A stretch of 64,000 bases of DNA from Lachnoclostridium sp. UBA1175 (GCA_002311665.1 DBYX01000022.1:1-64000), one strand, 5' to 3'. Shown: positions 51,097 through 60,888, counted from the first letter of the stretch. Numbers and translations are program-made. Notes: generated from the letters alone by a model not told the origin.

Positions 51097-53433
51097 TTAT
51101 CGGTGCTTTCTCTTTAATCTTGGTTTTTGTATATACTCGGCATAAATCCGGTAGATCCTTGCCTTCAGCGAGAGCCTCGGCTTCATCGGAAAATGCTCCG
51201 GCAGCTCGTCGCATCCCTCGGGAACCTTGCGTGTCCGGGAGACGAACGTCTCGTCGACATCCGCTGCCGTCAGCGGTCTCACGGCCGTCTCGCCGCCCTC
51301 AAGCACCGCCCGGAAGCAGTCCCGTCCGCGCTTCGTGCGGAGACGCACGACCGAGATCCCCTCGTCCGTGTCCTCCATATTGTTCCTCTTCGCGGCCGCC
51401 CAGTAATCGCCGACCGTGATGTCCGCGGCGCTCCTGCGGAGCCTGTCGCAGTTGTAGCAGTTCGTCCGCAGATGCCGGTTCGCGAAGAAATCGATGTAGT
51501 AGGGGTCGGAGAACCGCGTCTTCAGGTACTCCTTCCCGTTGGCGAAGCGGAGCTTCATGCAGTACATTTTCCACCCGAGCGCCTTCGAGCGGAACGATAC
51601 CTCCTCGGCCTTTGCGCCGTACCGGCTCTCCACCTCCGTGAGATACCTGCCGAACCACTCGTCGGAGACGACACCGTGGCAGAGGAACTCGCAGATCAGA
51701 AGCTTCGGGTTGTCGCCGAACACCTTCCGCACACCGGCCGCCTGGCACGGCGTTCCGGTGAACATCACCTCGCGGCCGCTCTCGAGCGCCTCCCGGATGC
51801 GGGCGTGCACGTCGCCCATCTCCGCCTCAAAATACTTCGACTTCTGAAGCCGCTCCAGACCGACCTCGTCGCTGCCCTTCATCCGCAGCTGCCGGCAGTC
51901 ATCCGACAGTTCGGCGCCGAACACCTCGCCGCCGCCCGCGAGCACCGACTGCGCGAGCAGTCCGAACGCGTTGCCGGACGAGCCTCTCGCCCGCATTGCG
52001 GGATCCTTCGCGTAGATTGCGTAGTACTCCGCGTCCGCGCACTCCTCAGAGGGACTGTTCAGGATCGGGCATGCGCTCTCGCACCGCCCGCAGTGCACAC
52101 ACAGCTCCTCGTCGACGGCCGGGCGTCGGAAACCGGCCTTGTCGCTGATCATCCGGATCGCCTTCTTCGGGCACACCGCGCTGCACGCGGCACATCCGGT
52201 GCACGCCTCGTAGGACGCGAGCCTCGGGATGCTCTCCCGGCCTCTTGCGACCGGCCCGTTCTCACGGACCTTGTCGAGCGCGTCGCACAAAAAATCCTTC
52301 GACTGCCGTACCATCGGCTCCAGCCGTTCGCCGACGGCGTTAAAATCGATCGGTGTCGTGTCGAGGTCCTTCCGGCCCGTGAAGCGTCTTCCCTCGAGCC
52401 CGCATACCTCCAGCACGTTCCGGATCCGGTCGAACCGGTTGGCGAACGCCGCGGAGTCCGTCCCCGCGTATACGTTAAACTGCTTTCCGAGAAGGATCGA
52501 GAGCGAGGTCCCGTGGAACGAATCGGTCAGCACATATGCCGCCCTGTCGATCAGCCCGACGAACTCCCTCGGACCGGCCTCCTCAAAACTGCTCCAGCTG
52601 CCGTCGGCCTTGTGGTTCCCGTAGGGCAGCACCACGACCCCCGCGCCGAGCTGCTTCGCCAGCGCATTGATCGTTTTTCTCGATCGCAGCAGATTTTCCT
52701 TGCTGAGAAAATAACAGAAGATGTACGGCTCCGTCACGTCCGCGGGGCACCGTCCGAACTCCTTCCAGTCCTCGCGGGACATCAGAAAGGTGGGATCCAT
52801 CACGTGCACCGGCTTTACGCCGGTCGCGCGCTCCACGGCCTCGCAGCCCTTCTTCTCGCGCACCGATACATCGGAAAATGCGGTCACCAGCTCGCGGTAC
52901 CGCTCCGCCATCTCCGCGGGGATCTCGGTCATCGCGAGGCTCGGCGCGTAGGCGATGCGGCTGCGTCCCTCCGGGGCAAATGCCAGGAAGAACGGCTCCG
53001 CGCCCTCAAACCGCTCCGGGTTCCAGATCTGATCGCTGCCGCACACATAACCGTCGAACAGCGGCGGATTGTTCATAATCTGCTTCGTGGATACATAAAA
53101 TTCCTCGGTCGTCGCGGGAAACTCCGCGTTGCGGAACGCCGCGTTCGCGAGCTGCTGACGGGTTTTGCCGTGCTTCACGGCCTTCGTCAGACCCGAGACG
53201 CGCAGCTTGACCGACCGCGGGTAGCGGACCACATTTTTCGCAAGTCTGCCGAACTTCGCGAGGCGGCCCGACTTCCGTCCGGCGTTCTCGCGGATCTTCA
53301 CGCTGAAGCGGTTGTGCGAGATCACAGTGCACTCGCAGCCGTCGCGGACGATCTCCCGCTGCAGGGCATACGCCTGAAGCAACGCCCCGTAGTTGTCGGA
53401 ATTGTAGTATGTCACCAAGCCGATCGTCTTCAT
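51097..53433 (-). CDS. Fusion of polysaccharide pyruvyltransferase and Fe-S/FrhB-like domains
   Basis: 778 residues. Residues 1-~370 are a polysaccharide pyruvyltransferase domain (GLVTYYNSDNYGALLQAYAL at the start, YVCGSDQIWNPE, VLTDSFHGTSLSILL). Two [4Fe-4S] ferredoxin motifs follow, CX2CX2CX3C at C411/414/417/421 and C445/448/451/455. The rest (~470-770) is a coenzyme F420 hydrogenase/dehydrogenase beta-subunit-like domain (VMFTGTPCQAAGVRKVF, DYWAA). The domains commonly occur as separate neighbours in polysaccharide clusters; here they are joined. The pyruvyl part would put pyruvate ketals on a sugar; the redox part is of unknown function. The ATG overlaps the flippase stop by 4 bases. 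Confidence 0.9.
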   Translation of the reverse strand: MKTIGLVTYYNSDNYGALLQAYALQREIVRDGCECTVISHNRFSVKIRENAGRKSGRLAKFGRLAKNVVRYPRSVKLRVSGLTKAVKHGKTRQQLANAAFRNAEFPATTEEFYVSTKQIMNNPPLFDGYVCGSDQIWNPERFEGAEPFFLAFAPEGRSRIAYAPSLAMTEIPAEMAERYRELVTAFSDVSVREKKGCEAVERATGVKPVHVMDPTFLMSREDWKEFGRCPADVTEPYIFCYFLSKENLLRSRKTINALAKQLGAGVVVLPYGNHKADGSWSSFEEAGPREFVGLIDRAAYVLTDSFHGTSLSILLGKQFNVYAGTDSAAFANRFDRIRNVLEVCGLEGRRFTGRKDLDTTPIDFNAVGERLEPMVRQSKDFLCDALDKVRENGPVARGRESIPRLASYEACTGCAACSAVCPKKAIRMISDKAGFRRPAVDEELCVHCGRCESACPILNSPSEECADAEYYAIYAKDPAMRARGSSGNAFGLLAQSVLAGGGEVFGAELSDDCRQLRMKGSDEVGLERLQKSKYFEAEMGDVHARIREALESGREVMFTGTPCQAAGVRKVFGDNPKLLICEFLCHGVVSDEWFGRYLTEVESRYGAKAEEVSFRSKALGWKMYCMKLRFANGKEYLKTRFSDPYYIDFFANRHLRTNCYNCDRLRRSAADITVGDYWAAAKRNNMEDTDEGISVVRLRTKRGRDCFRAVLEGGETAVRPLTAADVDETFVSRTRKVPEGCDELPEHFPMKPRLSLKARIYRIYAEYIQKPRLKRKHR

Positions 53434-54707
53434 GATTCGCTATCCGAAACTCCCTTCAGTTTACGTCTCATCTTCTTAAAGTCGGACACCCCGGCAAAAA
53501 GCATCGTGCGGAACGGCACCCTGGCCGTCCGGCAGAAATAACACAGGAAAAGCACGGAACAGATTCCGTACGATATGACGCTCGCGAAACCGGCTCCGCG
53601 GATCCCGTAGGCGGGGATCAGAAGCAGGTTGGCGATCACGTTGCCGACCACGCTGATCCCGAGGAACACGAAGTTGACGAACTGTTTGCCGATCACGATA
53701 TTGTACGAGGCGAGCATCTTGAAATAGATCAGGAAGAACACGCCGAGCAACAGGATCAGCGTCACCTGGTAGGCACCGTCGTACTCCTTGCCGAAGAACA
53801 GGCGGATGAACGGGTTGCCGAAGCACACGAGGCCGAGGGCGACGGCGAGACAGATCGTGTTGCACACGCGCGTCACGAAGGCAACCTCCTCCGTGCCGCT
53901 GCCCTTCACGATCTTGCCGACCATAACCTCCTTCATCGCGTCGGGGATCAGCCAGAGCTTCTCGGCGAGCATCACGCCGACGGAGTATATACCGATCTGC
54001 GCGTCCGACACGCGACCCTCCAACATAATGACATCGACGCGGTAATTGAGCGTCGTCATCAGAAGCGCCAGCATCGGGAAGAACCCGAAGCGGACCAGCT
54101 GCGGGACCCATCCGCGCAGCGAAACTTTGGCGCCGAATACGCGTTTCCGCCAGCGAAGGGTGTACACGATCGCCAGCGCCAGATCCTTGAACACGATGAT
54201 GCACACACCGATGAGGAAGGACCGCGGTACAAAGATCCACAGCGCGACCACGAGCAGAAGCTCCGCGATGTTGACGATCATCTCGACGGCGTTCTTCCGG
54301 TTCGGCTCCTCGATCATCGTGATGTAGCTCACCGTCCTGTCGTACACCATGATCGGCGTGAGCAGGATGATCGCGATCAGCTTCGGGTTACTGAACCAGA
54401 CCGCGACGGCGACCGAGAGCAGCGTGTAAAGCAGAAGCTGCAGCATCGCGAGGCGGAAGAAGATCGGAAGGATGTCGTCCTTCGTCTGTCTCCGGTGCCA
54501 CGGATACGCCTGGTGCATGCCGAACCCGAACACGATCGCGGTGATGTTCGTGATGCTCGTCACGTACGTGACCCGGCCCTTGATGTCCGCGCCGAGGTAC
54601 CGCGACAACGCCACGGTGAACAGAAAGCCCACCAGGACGACGATCACCTTCGAGACGACCGAGAAAACGTACGGATTCCGCAGCGTCTTTTGTAAGTTAA
54701 GTTTCAT
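53430..54707 (-). CDS. Polysaccharide flippase (Wzx-like, MOP superfamily)
   Basis: 425 residues with about twelve hydrophobic segments through the length, beginning VVSKVIVVLVGFLFTVALSRYLG, the usual first helix of Wzx/PST exporters with its following R-Y-L-G. It would move lipid-linked repeat units across the membrane. It lies 23 bases after the polymerase-like gene and overlaps the pyruvyltransferase fusion by 4 bases. Confidence 0.92.
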   Translation of the reverse strand: MKLNLQKTLRNPYVFSVVSKVIVVLVGFLFTVALSRYLGADIKGRVTYVTSITNITAIVFGFGMHQAYPWHRRQTKDDILPIFFRLAMLQLLLYTLLSVAVAVWFSNPKLIAIILLTPIMVYDRTVSYITMIEEPNRKNAVEMIVNIAELLLVVALWIFVPRSFLIGVCIIVFKDLALAIVYTLRWRKRVFGAKVSLRGWVPQLVRFGFFPMLALLMTTLNYRVDVIMLEGRVSDAQIGIYSVGVMLAEKLWLIPDAMKEVMVGKIVKGSGTEEVAFVTRVCNTICLAVALGLVCFGNPFIRLFFGKEYDGAYQVTLILLLGVFFLIYFKMLASYNIVIGKQFVNFVFLGISVVGNVIANLLLIPAYGIRGAGFASVISYGICSVLFLCYFCRTARVPFRTMLFAGVSDFKKMRRKLKGVSDSES

Positions 54708-54730
54708 CTCAATTCAGTCTCAGCCGGCGG

Positions 54731-55951
54731 TCACAGTGCCGGCACTCCTTGCATAATTCGTTCCTCCTCGTCGGCGTGCATCCGCATCGCGATGCACATG
54801 GAGACAACGATGATCAACAGACTGGCGTCATATACGGAAAAGGATTTCATGAACGTCAGGAAAATGTATATCAGCGCGACGAGCAGCCGGTAGTACAGAA
54901 AACCGAGCCTGTCGCCCGCGGAGCTGTCCCGCTTCACGCGGCGGTGCACAAACAGCATATCCGCCGCAACCTTGATCGACGCGACCGCGGAATAGAAGAT
55001 TCCGATGAGTCCGAACTCGCCGACCATCTGCATATAGTAGTTGTGCGGATACACTCCGAACTTCCGCACGAAATAGTTCGTTCCGCCGCCGATCAGCCAG
55101 AGGGATTGCTCCCAGATCTCCTTCAGATAGTCCGCCCAGATCTGCCAGCGGTTCTCCGTCCCCACGTTTGAGAACAGTCTCGACATACGGCTCGTCAGGA
55201 GGTTGCCCGCGTACCGGACGAACACCTTGTAGCCGACAAATCCGACCACGACCGTCACCACGGTGACCACCGCCATTTTTCGAAGACTGTGACCCCCGAG
55301 AAGAAACGCCGCGAACAGCACGGCCACGATCGGCAGGATGATACTTCCGCGCGCCGAGAACTTCGTCAGCGCATACATATAGACCGCTGCGAGCGCGAGG
55401 TACCCCGCTCCGGCGAGCCGCCGCTTCGCGAGCAGCTTATACACCCCGCTGATCAGAAGAACGCCCATGATCAGACCGATCGGGAGTGTCACGTTTAAGT
55501 AGTTGCTTCCCCGTCTCAGATACCGGTTCACCGCCGCGGTGTTCGTGAGGATGTACGCGACGTACACGGAGCAGATCAGGATCGCGAACCTGACCGTCCG
55601 GCGGAGCTCCTCCTCCGACATCAAAATGATGCAGAACCCCATCACCGTGATCACGGCGAACTTGAACAGGCTCGAGTATTCCTTCACGGCGATCCCGGAG
55701 ATCACACAGGCGACCATGACCGCGACCGACGCGAAGATGTATATGACCGCGGAGCGGTCCAGACGATAGTTGTCACGGTGCAGAAAACGGGGCGCGCAGA
55801 TTCCGATGAACACCACGAACAGCATGTTGATCATCATACTGGAGTCCGTGATGTTCAGCATGCATCGGATGCCGTTCAGGCAGATGAGCATGGCGAGCAG
55901 GAAGCTGGCCGCTATGCTCAGCACAGGAATCTCTTTGTTGCAAATCTTCAT
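54731..55951 (-). CDS. O-antigen polymerase/ligase-like membrane protein (Wzy)
   Basis: 406 residues from the ATG at 55951 (GGGGGAG 5 bases upstream). About ten to twelve membrane segments carry a larger loop in the second half containing LWLIGGGTNYFVRKFGVYPHN, the short G-x-N...HN signature of the O-antigen ligase/polymerase family. It would link repeat units into the chain after flipping. It lies between a glycosyltransferase and the flippase. Confidence 0.85.
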   Translation of the reverse strand: MKICNKEIPVLSIAASFLLAMLICLNGIRCMLNITDSSMMINMLFVVFIGICAPRFLHRDNYRLDRSAVIYIFASVAVMVACVISGIAVKEYSSLFKFAVITVMGFCIILMSEEELRRTVRFAILICSVYVAYILTNTAAVNRYLRRGSNYLNVTLPIGLIMGVLLISGVYKLLAKRRLAGAGYLALAAVYMYALTKFSARGSIILPIVAVLFAAFLLGGHSLRKMAVVTVVTVVVGFVGYKVFVRYAGNLLTSRMSRLFSNVGTENRWQIWADYLKEIWEQSLWLIGGGTNYFVRKFGVYPHNYYMQMVGEFGLIGIFYSAVASIKVAADMLFVHRRVKRDSSAGDRLGFLYYRLLVALIYIFLTFMKSFSVYDASLLIIVVSMCIAMRMHADEEERIMQGVPAL

Positions 55952-55989
55952 CCGGCTCCCCCGATCATCGCGGCAAGCCTGCCGCGAAA

Positions 55990-56850
55990 TCACTTCTTGT
56001 CCGTCTTCTTATCCGTCTTCTTCGTGTTTTTCTTCTTCCGCAGGAACTTGTCCGAGAGGAACTTCATCAGCTTCATCGGCGCAAAATGCATCACAACCTG
56101 GCCGACCGTGACCACGATCAGATCCCACAGGGAGCAGTAGCCGCGCTTGTAGTTCGCACGCTCCACCTCGATGTAGCTCTTGCAGTACTCCCAGCTCTTG
56201 CGGCGCTTGTAGTTGCCCTCGTTCGAGCGGAACAGAAGCAGCGACTCGTCGATGTTGAGCGCGTACACGTCCTGGTTGATCATCCGCGCGAACAGGTCCA
56301 GATCCTGCTTGCGGCGCATTTTCCCGTAACCGCCGACGCGAAGGACCTCGGATTTTTTGAACATGACCGTCGGATGGTTGAACGGGCTCCGGCGGCGCAT
56401 GAATTTGCAGATGCTCTTGTAGTCGCTGGGAACCTCCCGCGACGAAACGATGTTGGCCGGATCGTCGTAAAACTCATCGATGTTGGTGCCGGCCAGCCCG
56501 AGCTTCGGGTTCTCCTCGTACAGCTTGAGCAGTCTCTCGCACCGCGTCGGAAGTGAGATGTCGTCCGCGTCCATACGCGCGACAAGCTCGTTCCGGCACA
56601 CCTTCAAGCCCTCGTCGAGCGCCTTGCCGAGGCCGCGGTTCTCCGGCAGTCTCACGACCGTGAACAGGCCTTCGTCATCCGCCTCGTAGCCGTCGATGAC
56701 GGCGGACAGCGCCTCGCCGAGCGGGCCGTCCTCCACGATGACAAACTGCTCGCACGGAACGGTCTGCGCGAGCATGCTCTCGATGCTCTGCTTAAGCTCC
56801 TCCGGGGAGTCTTTGTGGTAAACCGACATTAGAACACTATAGGATTCCAT
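55990..56850 (-). CDS. Glycosyltransferase family 2
   Basis: 286 residues. The GT-A fold is clear: YSVLMSVYHKDSPEELKQSI, VIVEDGPLG, ARMDADDISLPTR (metal-binding D-x-D), then LAGTNIDEF. It would add a sugar to the lipid-linked repeat unit. The C-terminus is strongly basic (RKKKNTKKTDKKTDKK), perhaps for membrane contact. The ATG shares one base with the upstream stop (TAATG), so translation is coupled. Confidence 0.93.
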   Translation of the reverse strand: MESYSVLMSVYHKDSPEELKQSIESMLAQTVPCEQFVIVEDGPLGEALSAVIDGYEADDEGLFTVVRLPENRGLGKALDEGLKVCRNELVARMDADDISLPTRCERLLKLYEENPKLGLAGTNIDEFYDDPANIVSSREVPSDYKSICKFMRRRSPFNHPTVMFKKSEVLRVGGYGKMRRKQDLDLFARMINQDVYALNIDESLLLFRSNEGNYKRRKSWEYCKSYIEVERANYKRGYCSLWDLIVVTVGQVVMHFAPMKLMKFLSDKFLRKKKNTKKTDKKTDKK

Positions 56851-57737
56851 TACGCTTCAGTCCTTCTGATGGATTCTTTCAGATCCGCGACCTGATACTC
56901 AAAATCATAGCGGCTCATCTCCTGATCGTAGCTCAGGTTGCCGAACGCCTTGTTGGCCAGCCCGCGCGTCTTGCCCGGGATGTGTGCCGCGAGCCAGACG
57001 ACCCAGTTGAACGCGCCCGTCACCCAGATGCGGTGGCCGCGCACCTTCGCGATCGTCTTAACCATATCGCTCGTCCTGCTGTACTCGGCGTTCTGCGGCC
57101 AGAATACGCCGCCCTCGCCGCGGATGATCACCTGGCACAGAAACTCGCACAGGTTCTCGATGTACAGCATCGAGCGCTCATTTTTCACGTTGGGGAAAAT
57201 GATCATCTTCTTCGCCATCTTCGCCAGCGTGGGATAGTTGCCCTTGCTGTTCTTCCCGTAGATCATCGGGGGGCGCAGCACCGTCGTGACGAAGTTTTCG
57301 TCCGCCAGCTCGCGGACGCCCTTGTCCGCCTGCCATTTGCTGTCGCCGTAGAAGTTGGCCGGCTGCGGCTCGGTCTCCGCCGTGATCCGCTTCGCCTTGC
57401 CGTACGGCGCGGAATCGCCGTACACGATCGCAGACGACATAAACACGAACTGCTTCACGCCCTCCGCCCTGGCCTTCTTCGCCGTCTCGATCGCGAGGTC
57501 CGTGTTGACGGCGTAATACTTCGCCTTGACCTCGTCGCTGACGTTGCCGACGTCGGCGTGCGCGATGCCCGCCACGTGGTACACGACGTCGTAGCCGGAG
57601 AAATCCTTCTCCCGCCAGCTGCCGTCGATCATATCCACGGTCTCCACGGAGAGCTCGTCGCCGTAGTGCTCTCTCGCATAATTGTCAAATGAAACACCGA
57701 TATAGCTGTCCGCTCCGGTGATCAGAACCTTCTTCAA
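56850..57737 (-). CDS. NAD-dependent sugar-nucleotide epimerase/reductase (SDR)
   Basis: 295 residues from a TTG at 57737 that overlaps the preceding stop by 4 bases (TTGA) and has AAGAAGGAG 8 bases upstream; the longer frame lies inside the previous gene. The Rossmann motif is VLITGADSYIGVSF, the Ser region is FVFMSSAIVYGDS and the active-site Tyr-Lys pair is FYGDSKWQADK. This extended SDR usually pairs with initiating sugar-phosphate transferases and probably prepares or modifies the first sugar. Exact reaction not readable. Confidence 0.9.
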   Translation of the reverse strand: MKKVLITGADSYIGVSFDNYAREHYGDELSVETVDMIDGSWREKDFSGYDVVYHVAGIAHADVGNVSDEVKAKYYAVNTDLAIETAKKARAEGVKQFVFMSSAIVYGDSAPYGKAKRITAETEPQPANFYGDSKWQADKGVRELADENFVTTVLRPPMIYGKNSKGNYPTLAKMAKKMIIFPNVKNERSMLYIENLCEFLCQVIIRGEGGVFWPQNAEYSRTSDMVKTIAKVRGHRIWVTGAFNWVVWLAAHIPGKTRGLANKAFGNLSYDQEMSRYDFEYQVADLKESIRRTEA

Positions 57738-58534
57738 TGCTCTTGCTCCTTCTTGTGCAGCTCGCCCGTTCCGCCTTCCACGACGCCGTCGCTCTTCGCG
57801 ACGGAAAATATCGTTCCGACGAAGCATTTTACGTCAAATCCGAAGCCGATCCGCTCGACATACTCCCCGTCGAACCGGGCCTTGTCGGCGAGCTCAAGCT
57901 CGTCGCGCCCGTTGATCTGCGCCCAGCCGGTCAGACCGGGCTTGACGTCGTTGGCGTTGTATTTGTCCCGTTCCGCGATGAGCACGTCCTGGTTCCACAG
58001 AGCCGGGCGCGGGCCGATCACGGACATTTTCCCGATGAAGATGTCCCACACCTGCGGCAGCTCATCCAGGCTCGTGCGGCGCATAAAGCGTCCCACCTTC
58101 GTGATGTACTGCTCCGGGTTCTCGAGCATGTGCGTCGGAACGTCGTGCGGCGTCGACATTTTCATCGAACGGAACTTGTGCAGCTTGAAAAATCTCTTGT
58201 TTCTGCCGACCCGCTTCTGTGTGAAGAGGATCGGGCCCGGGTCATCGATCAGGATCGCGATGATGAGGATGAGGAACAGGGGCGAAAGCACGATCAGACC
58301 GAGTCCGGAGAGGAACAGATCGATCGCTCTCTTGACGAATCTCTCGTAAAATCCCGGCTTGTAATCGCTCTCTCCCACGGCCTCGAGGTGGCCGCAGACG
58401 CCGTCTGCGTTGCGCTTGTCATTCTCGTCCTCGATGAAGACGACCTTCTTACCCTCCATCGGATTGCGGAAGTCGTTCCGACTCTGTTGCGCCCGGTTGG
58501 AATTGTCACTCGACATACTCTGTTGCCCTGCCAT
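57734..58534 (-). CDS. Initiating sugar-phosphate transferase (undecaprenyl-phosphate glycosyl-1-phosphate transferase)
   Basis: 266 residues. About 60 variable N-terminal residues precede one membrane helix (AIDLFLSGLGLIVLSPLFLILI) and the catalytic bacterial sugar transferase domain (DDPGPILFTQKRVGRN, FKLHKFRSM, RRTSLDELPQVWDIF, MSVIGPRP, PGLTGWAQINGRDEL). It moves a sugar-1-phosphate to the lipid carrier and so starts each repeat unit. It is the short (monotopic) form without the extra membrane region of WbaP. It lies 12 bases after the second ugd. Confidence 0.95.
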   Translation of the reverse strand: MAGQQSMSSDNSNRAQQSRNDFRNPMEGKKVVFIEDENDKRNADGVCGHLEAVGESDYKPGFYERFVKRAIDLFLSGLGLIVLSPLFLILIIAILIDDPGPILFTQKRVGRNKRFFKLHKFRSMKMSTPHDVPTHMLENPEQYITKVGRFMRRTSLDELPQVWDIFIGKMSVIGPRPALWNQDVLIAERDKYNANDVKPGLTGWAQINGRDELELADKARFDGEYVERIGFGFDVKCFVGTIFSVAKSDGVVEGGTGELHKKEQEH

Positions 58535-58546
58535 TCTAAGTAAATA

Positions 58547-59779
58547 TCAGTCTCTGCGGAACAGGTCTCTCGTGTAGACCTTGTCCTTGACATCGTCCAG
58601 GATCGCGTCGTAGCGGTTCGCGATGATCGCGTCGCTGGCTGCCTTGAACCGGTTGATGTCGTTGACCACGACGCTGCCGAAGAACGTCTCGCCGTCCCGG
58701 AGCGTAGGCTCGAAGATGATCACGGTCGCGCCCTTGGCCTTCAACCGCTTCATAACGCCCTGGATGCTGCTCTGGCGGAAATTGTCGGAGTTGCTCTTCA
58801 TCGTCAGGCGGTACACACCGACCGTGATCGGGCGCTCCTTCTCCGCGTTCCACACGCTGTTTGCCGTGTAGTAGCCGGCCATCTCGAGGACGCGGTCCGC
58901 GATGTGGTCCTTCCTCGTGCGGTTGCTCTCCACGATGGCCTCGATCAGGTTCTCGGGGACATCCTGGAAGTTCGCGAGGAGCTGCTTCGTATCCTTCGGC
59001 AGGCAGTAACCGCCGTAACCGAAGGACGGGTTGTTGTAGAAATTGCCGATCCGCGGATCGAGGCAGACGCCGCGGATGATGTCCACGGTGCTCAGTCCCT
59101 TCAGCTCCGCGTAGGTGTCAAGCTCGTTGAAGTATGAGACGCGAAGGGCGAGGTACGTGTTGGCGAACAGCTTGACCGCCTCCGCCTCCGTGAAGCCCAT
59201 CGTGAGGACCTCGATGTCCTCCTTCTCCGCACCCTCCACAAGAAGGGATGCGAACTTCTCCGCCTTCTCGCGGGAGGCATCGTCGCACGACACGATGATA
59301 CGGCTCGGATACAGGTTGTCGTACAGCGCCTTCGACTCTCTCAGAAACTCCGGGGAGAAGATGATCCGGTCCGTGCCGAACTGCTCGCGCACCTTCTTCG
59401 TGTAACCGACGGGGATCGTGGACTTGATGACCATCATAGCCTTGTCGCTGTTCTTCAGGACGAGATCGATGACGGCCTCGACCGCGCTGCAGTCGAAGAA
59501 GTTCTTCTGCGGGTCGTAGTTCGTCGGCGCCGCGATGATCACGTAGTCCGCGTCGCGGTAAGCGAGCGCGGCGTCGGTCGTCGCCCGCAGGTTGAGGCCT
59601 CTCTCCTCGTGCTCCGCCAGGTATTTTTCGATGTAATCATCCTGGATCGGCGACTTCCAGTTGTTCAGCATTTCGACTTTCTCCGGAATGATGTCGACCG
59701 CGGTCACTTCGTTGTGCTGGGAAAGCAGCACCGCAAGACTGAGTCCCACATATCCGGTTCCGGCAACAGCTATTTTCAT
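58547..59779 (-). CDS. ugd: UDP-glucose 6-dehydrogenase / nucleotide-sugar dehydrogenase (copy 2)
   Basis: 410 residues, with VAGTGYVGLSLAVLLSQHNEVTA, IKSTIPVGYT and the catalytic Cys in FGYGGYCLPKDTKQL. It is highly similar along its length to copy 1 (49837-51060) but has a ~15-residue insertion near residue 285 (AGYYTANSVWNAEKERP). It starts with ATG behind GAGAGG. Placed directly upstream of the initiating transferase and downstream of a UDP-glucuronate epimerase-like gene. Confidence 0.95.
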   Translation of the reverse strand: MKIAVAGTGYVGLSLAVLLSQHNEVTAVDIIPEKVEMLNNWKSPIQDDYIEKYLAEHEERGLNLRATTDAALAYRDADYVIIAAPTNYDPQKNFFDCSAVEAVIDLVLKNSDKAMMVIKSTIPVGYTKKVREQFGTDRIIFSPEFLRESKALYDNLYPSRIIVSCDDASREKAEKFASLLVEGAEKEDIEVLTMGFTEAEAVKLFANTYLALRVSYFNELDTYAELKGLSTVDIIRGVCLDPRIGNFYNNPSFGYGGYCLPKDTKQLLANFQDVPENLIEAIVESNRTRKDHIADRVLEMAGYYTANSVWNAEKERPITVGVYRLTMKSNSDNFRQSSIQGVMKRLKAKGATVIIFEPTLRDGETFFGSVVVNDINRFKAASDAIIANRYDAILDDVKDKVYTRDLFRRD

Positions 59780-59793
59780 ATCTTTTCAACCTC

Positions 59794-60888
59794 TCAGTTG
59801 TAATATACTTTGTACCACTCGGCAAATCTCCGGAGTCCCTCGCGGATGCCGATGGACGGGCGGAACCCGTAATCGCGCTCGAGCCCCTCGCTGTCCGCGT
59901 AGGTGACGGGCACGTCGCCGGGCTGCATTCCGACCAGCTCCCTGTGGCCCTCGAAATCGTAGTCCGCGGGAAGCACCTCCGCGCGCACCAGCTCCTCCTG
60001 CAACGTCGAGATGTAGTCGAGGAGATTCTCCGGGGTGCCGCCGCCGATGTTGTACACCGCGTACGGCGGTACGGGAAGTCCGTCCTCGCCGTTCGCCTTC
60101 TCCGGCGCTCCCTTCATCACGCGCACGACGCCCTCGACGATGTCGTCGATGTACGTGAAATCGCGCTTCATCTTACCGTAGTTGAAGATCTTGATCGTCC
60201 CTCCGCTCACCAGACGGTCGGTCGCGGAATAGTAGAACATATCGGGTCTGCCGGCGGGTCCGTACACCGTGAAGAACCGGAGTCCCGTCGACGGGATGTT
60301 GTACAGCTTGGAGTAGCTGTGGGCCAGCAGCTCGTTGCTCTTCTTCGTCGCCGCGTACAGGCTCACGGGGTTGTCCACCTTGTCGTCCGTGCTGAACGGC
60401 ACCTTCTTGTTGCCTCCGTAGACGGAGCTGCTCGACGCGTACACCAGATGCTCCACTCCGGTCTTGCCGTTGTCATAGGAGTGCCTGCACGCCTCGAGGA
60501 TGTTGTAAAATCCGATCAGGTTGGACTCGATGTACACATCCGGGTGGTCAATGCTGTACCGCACGCCGGCCTGCGCCGCGAGGTTGACCACCACCGCGAA
60601 ATCGTAGGTCGCGAACAGCTTCCCGATGATCTCCTTATCGGCGATGGAGCCCTTCACGAAGATGTGCTCGGAAGCGCTCTCCGCGGCAACCTTCTCAATC
60701 TCCGAAAGCCGGTACTCCTTGAGCGCGGGATCGTAGTAATCGTTCATATTGTCGATGTTGACGATCTTCGCGCCGCGCGTCTCCCGCAGGAGGCGCATGA
60801 TCAGGTTGGCACCCACGAAACCGGCGCCGCCCGTGACCAGAATGTTCTTTCCGTCGAGCGTTATCGCTTTTTTCTTCTCACTGCTCAC
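59794..60888 (-). CDS. NAD-dependent epimerase, UDP-glucuronate 4-epimerase-like
   Basis: About 364 residues from a GTG at 60888 (GGAGA 10 bases upstream); the longer frame runs through the neighbouring gene. The Rossmann motif is ILVTGGAGFVGANLIMRLL, the active site YASSSSVYGG and YAATKKSNE, then LRFFTVYGPAGRPDM, typical of UDP-glucuronate epimerases. It would convert UDP-glucuronate, made by Ugd, to UDP-galacturonate. Confidence 0.9.
   Translation of the reverse strand: MSSEKKKAITLDGKNILVTGGAGFVGANLIMRLLRETRGAKIVNIDNMNDYYDPALKEYRLSEIEKVAAESASEHIFVKGSIADKEIIGKLFATYDFAVVVNLAAQAGVRYSIDHPDVYIESNLIGFYNILEACRHSYDNGKTGVEHLVYASSSSVYGGNKKVPFSTDDKVDNPVSLYAATKKSNELLAHSYSKLYNIPSTGLRFFTVYGPAGRPDMFYYSATDRLVSGGTIKIFNYGKMKRDFTYIDDIVEGVVRVMKGAPEKANGEDGLPVPPYAVYNIGGGTPENLLDYISTLQEELVRAEVLPADYDFEGHRELVGMQPGDVPVTYADSEGLERDYGFRPSIGIREGLRRFAEWYKVYYN

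Noticed and set aside
51127..53541. 804-codon open frame on the plus strand
   Set aside because: Antisense of the pyruvyltransferase/FrhB fusion, which has clear catalytic motifs; compositionally biased.
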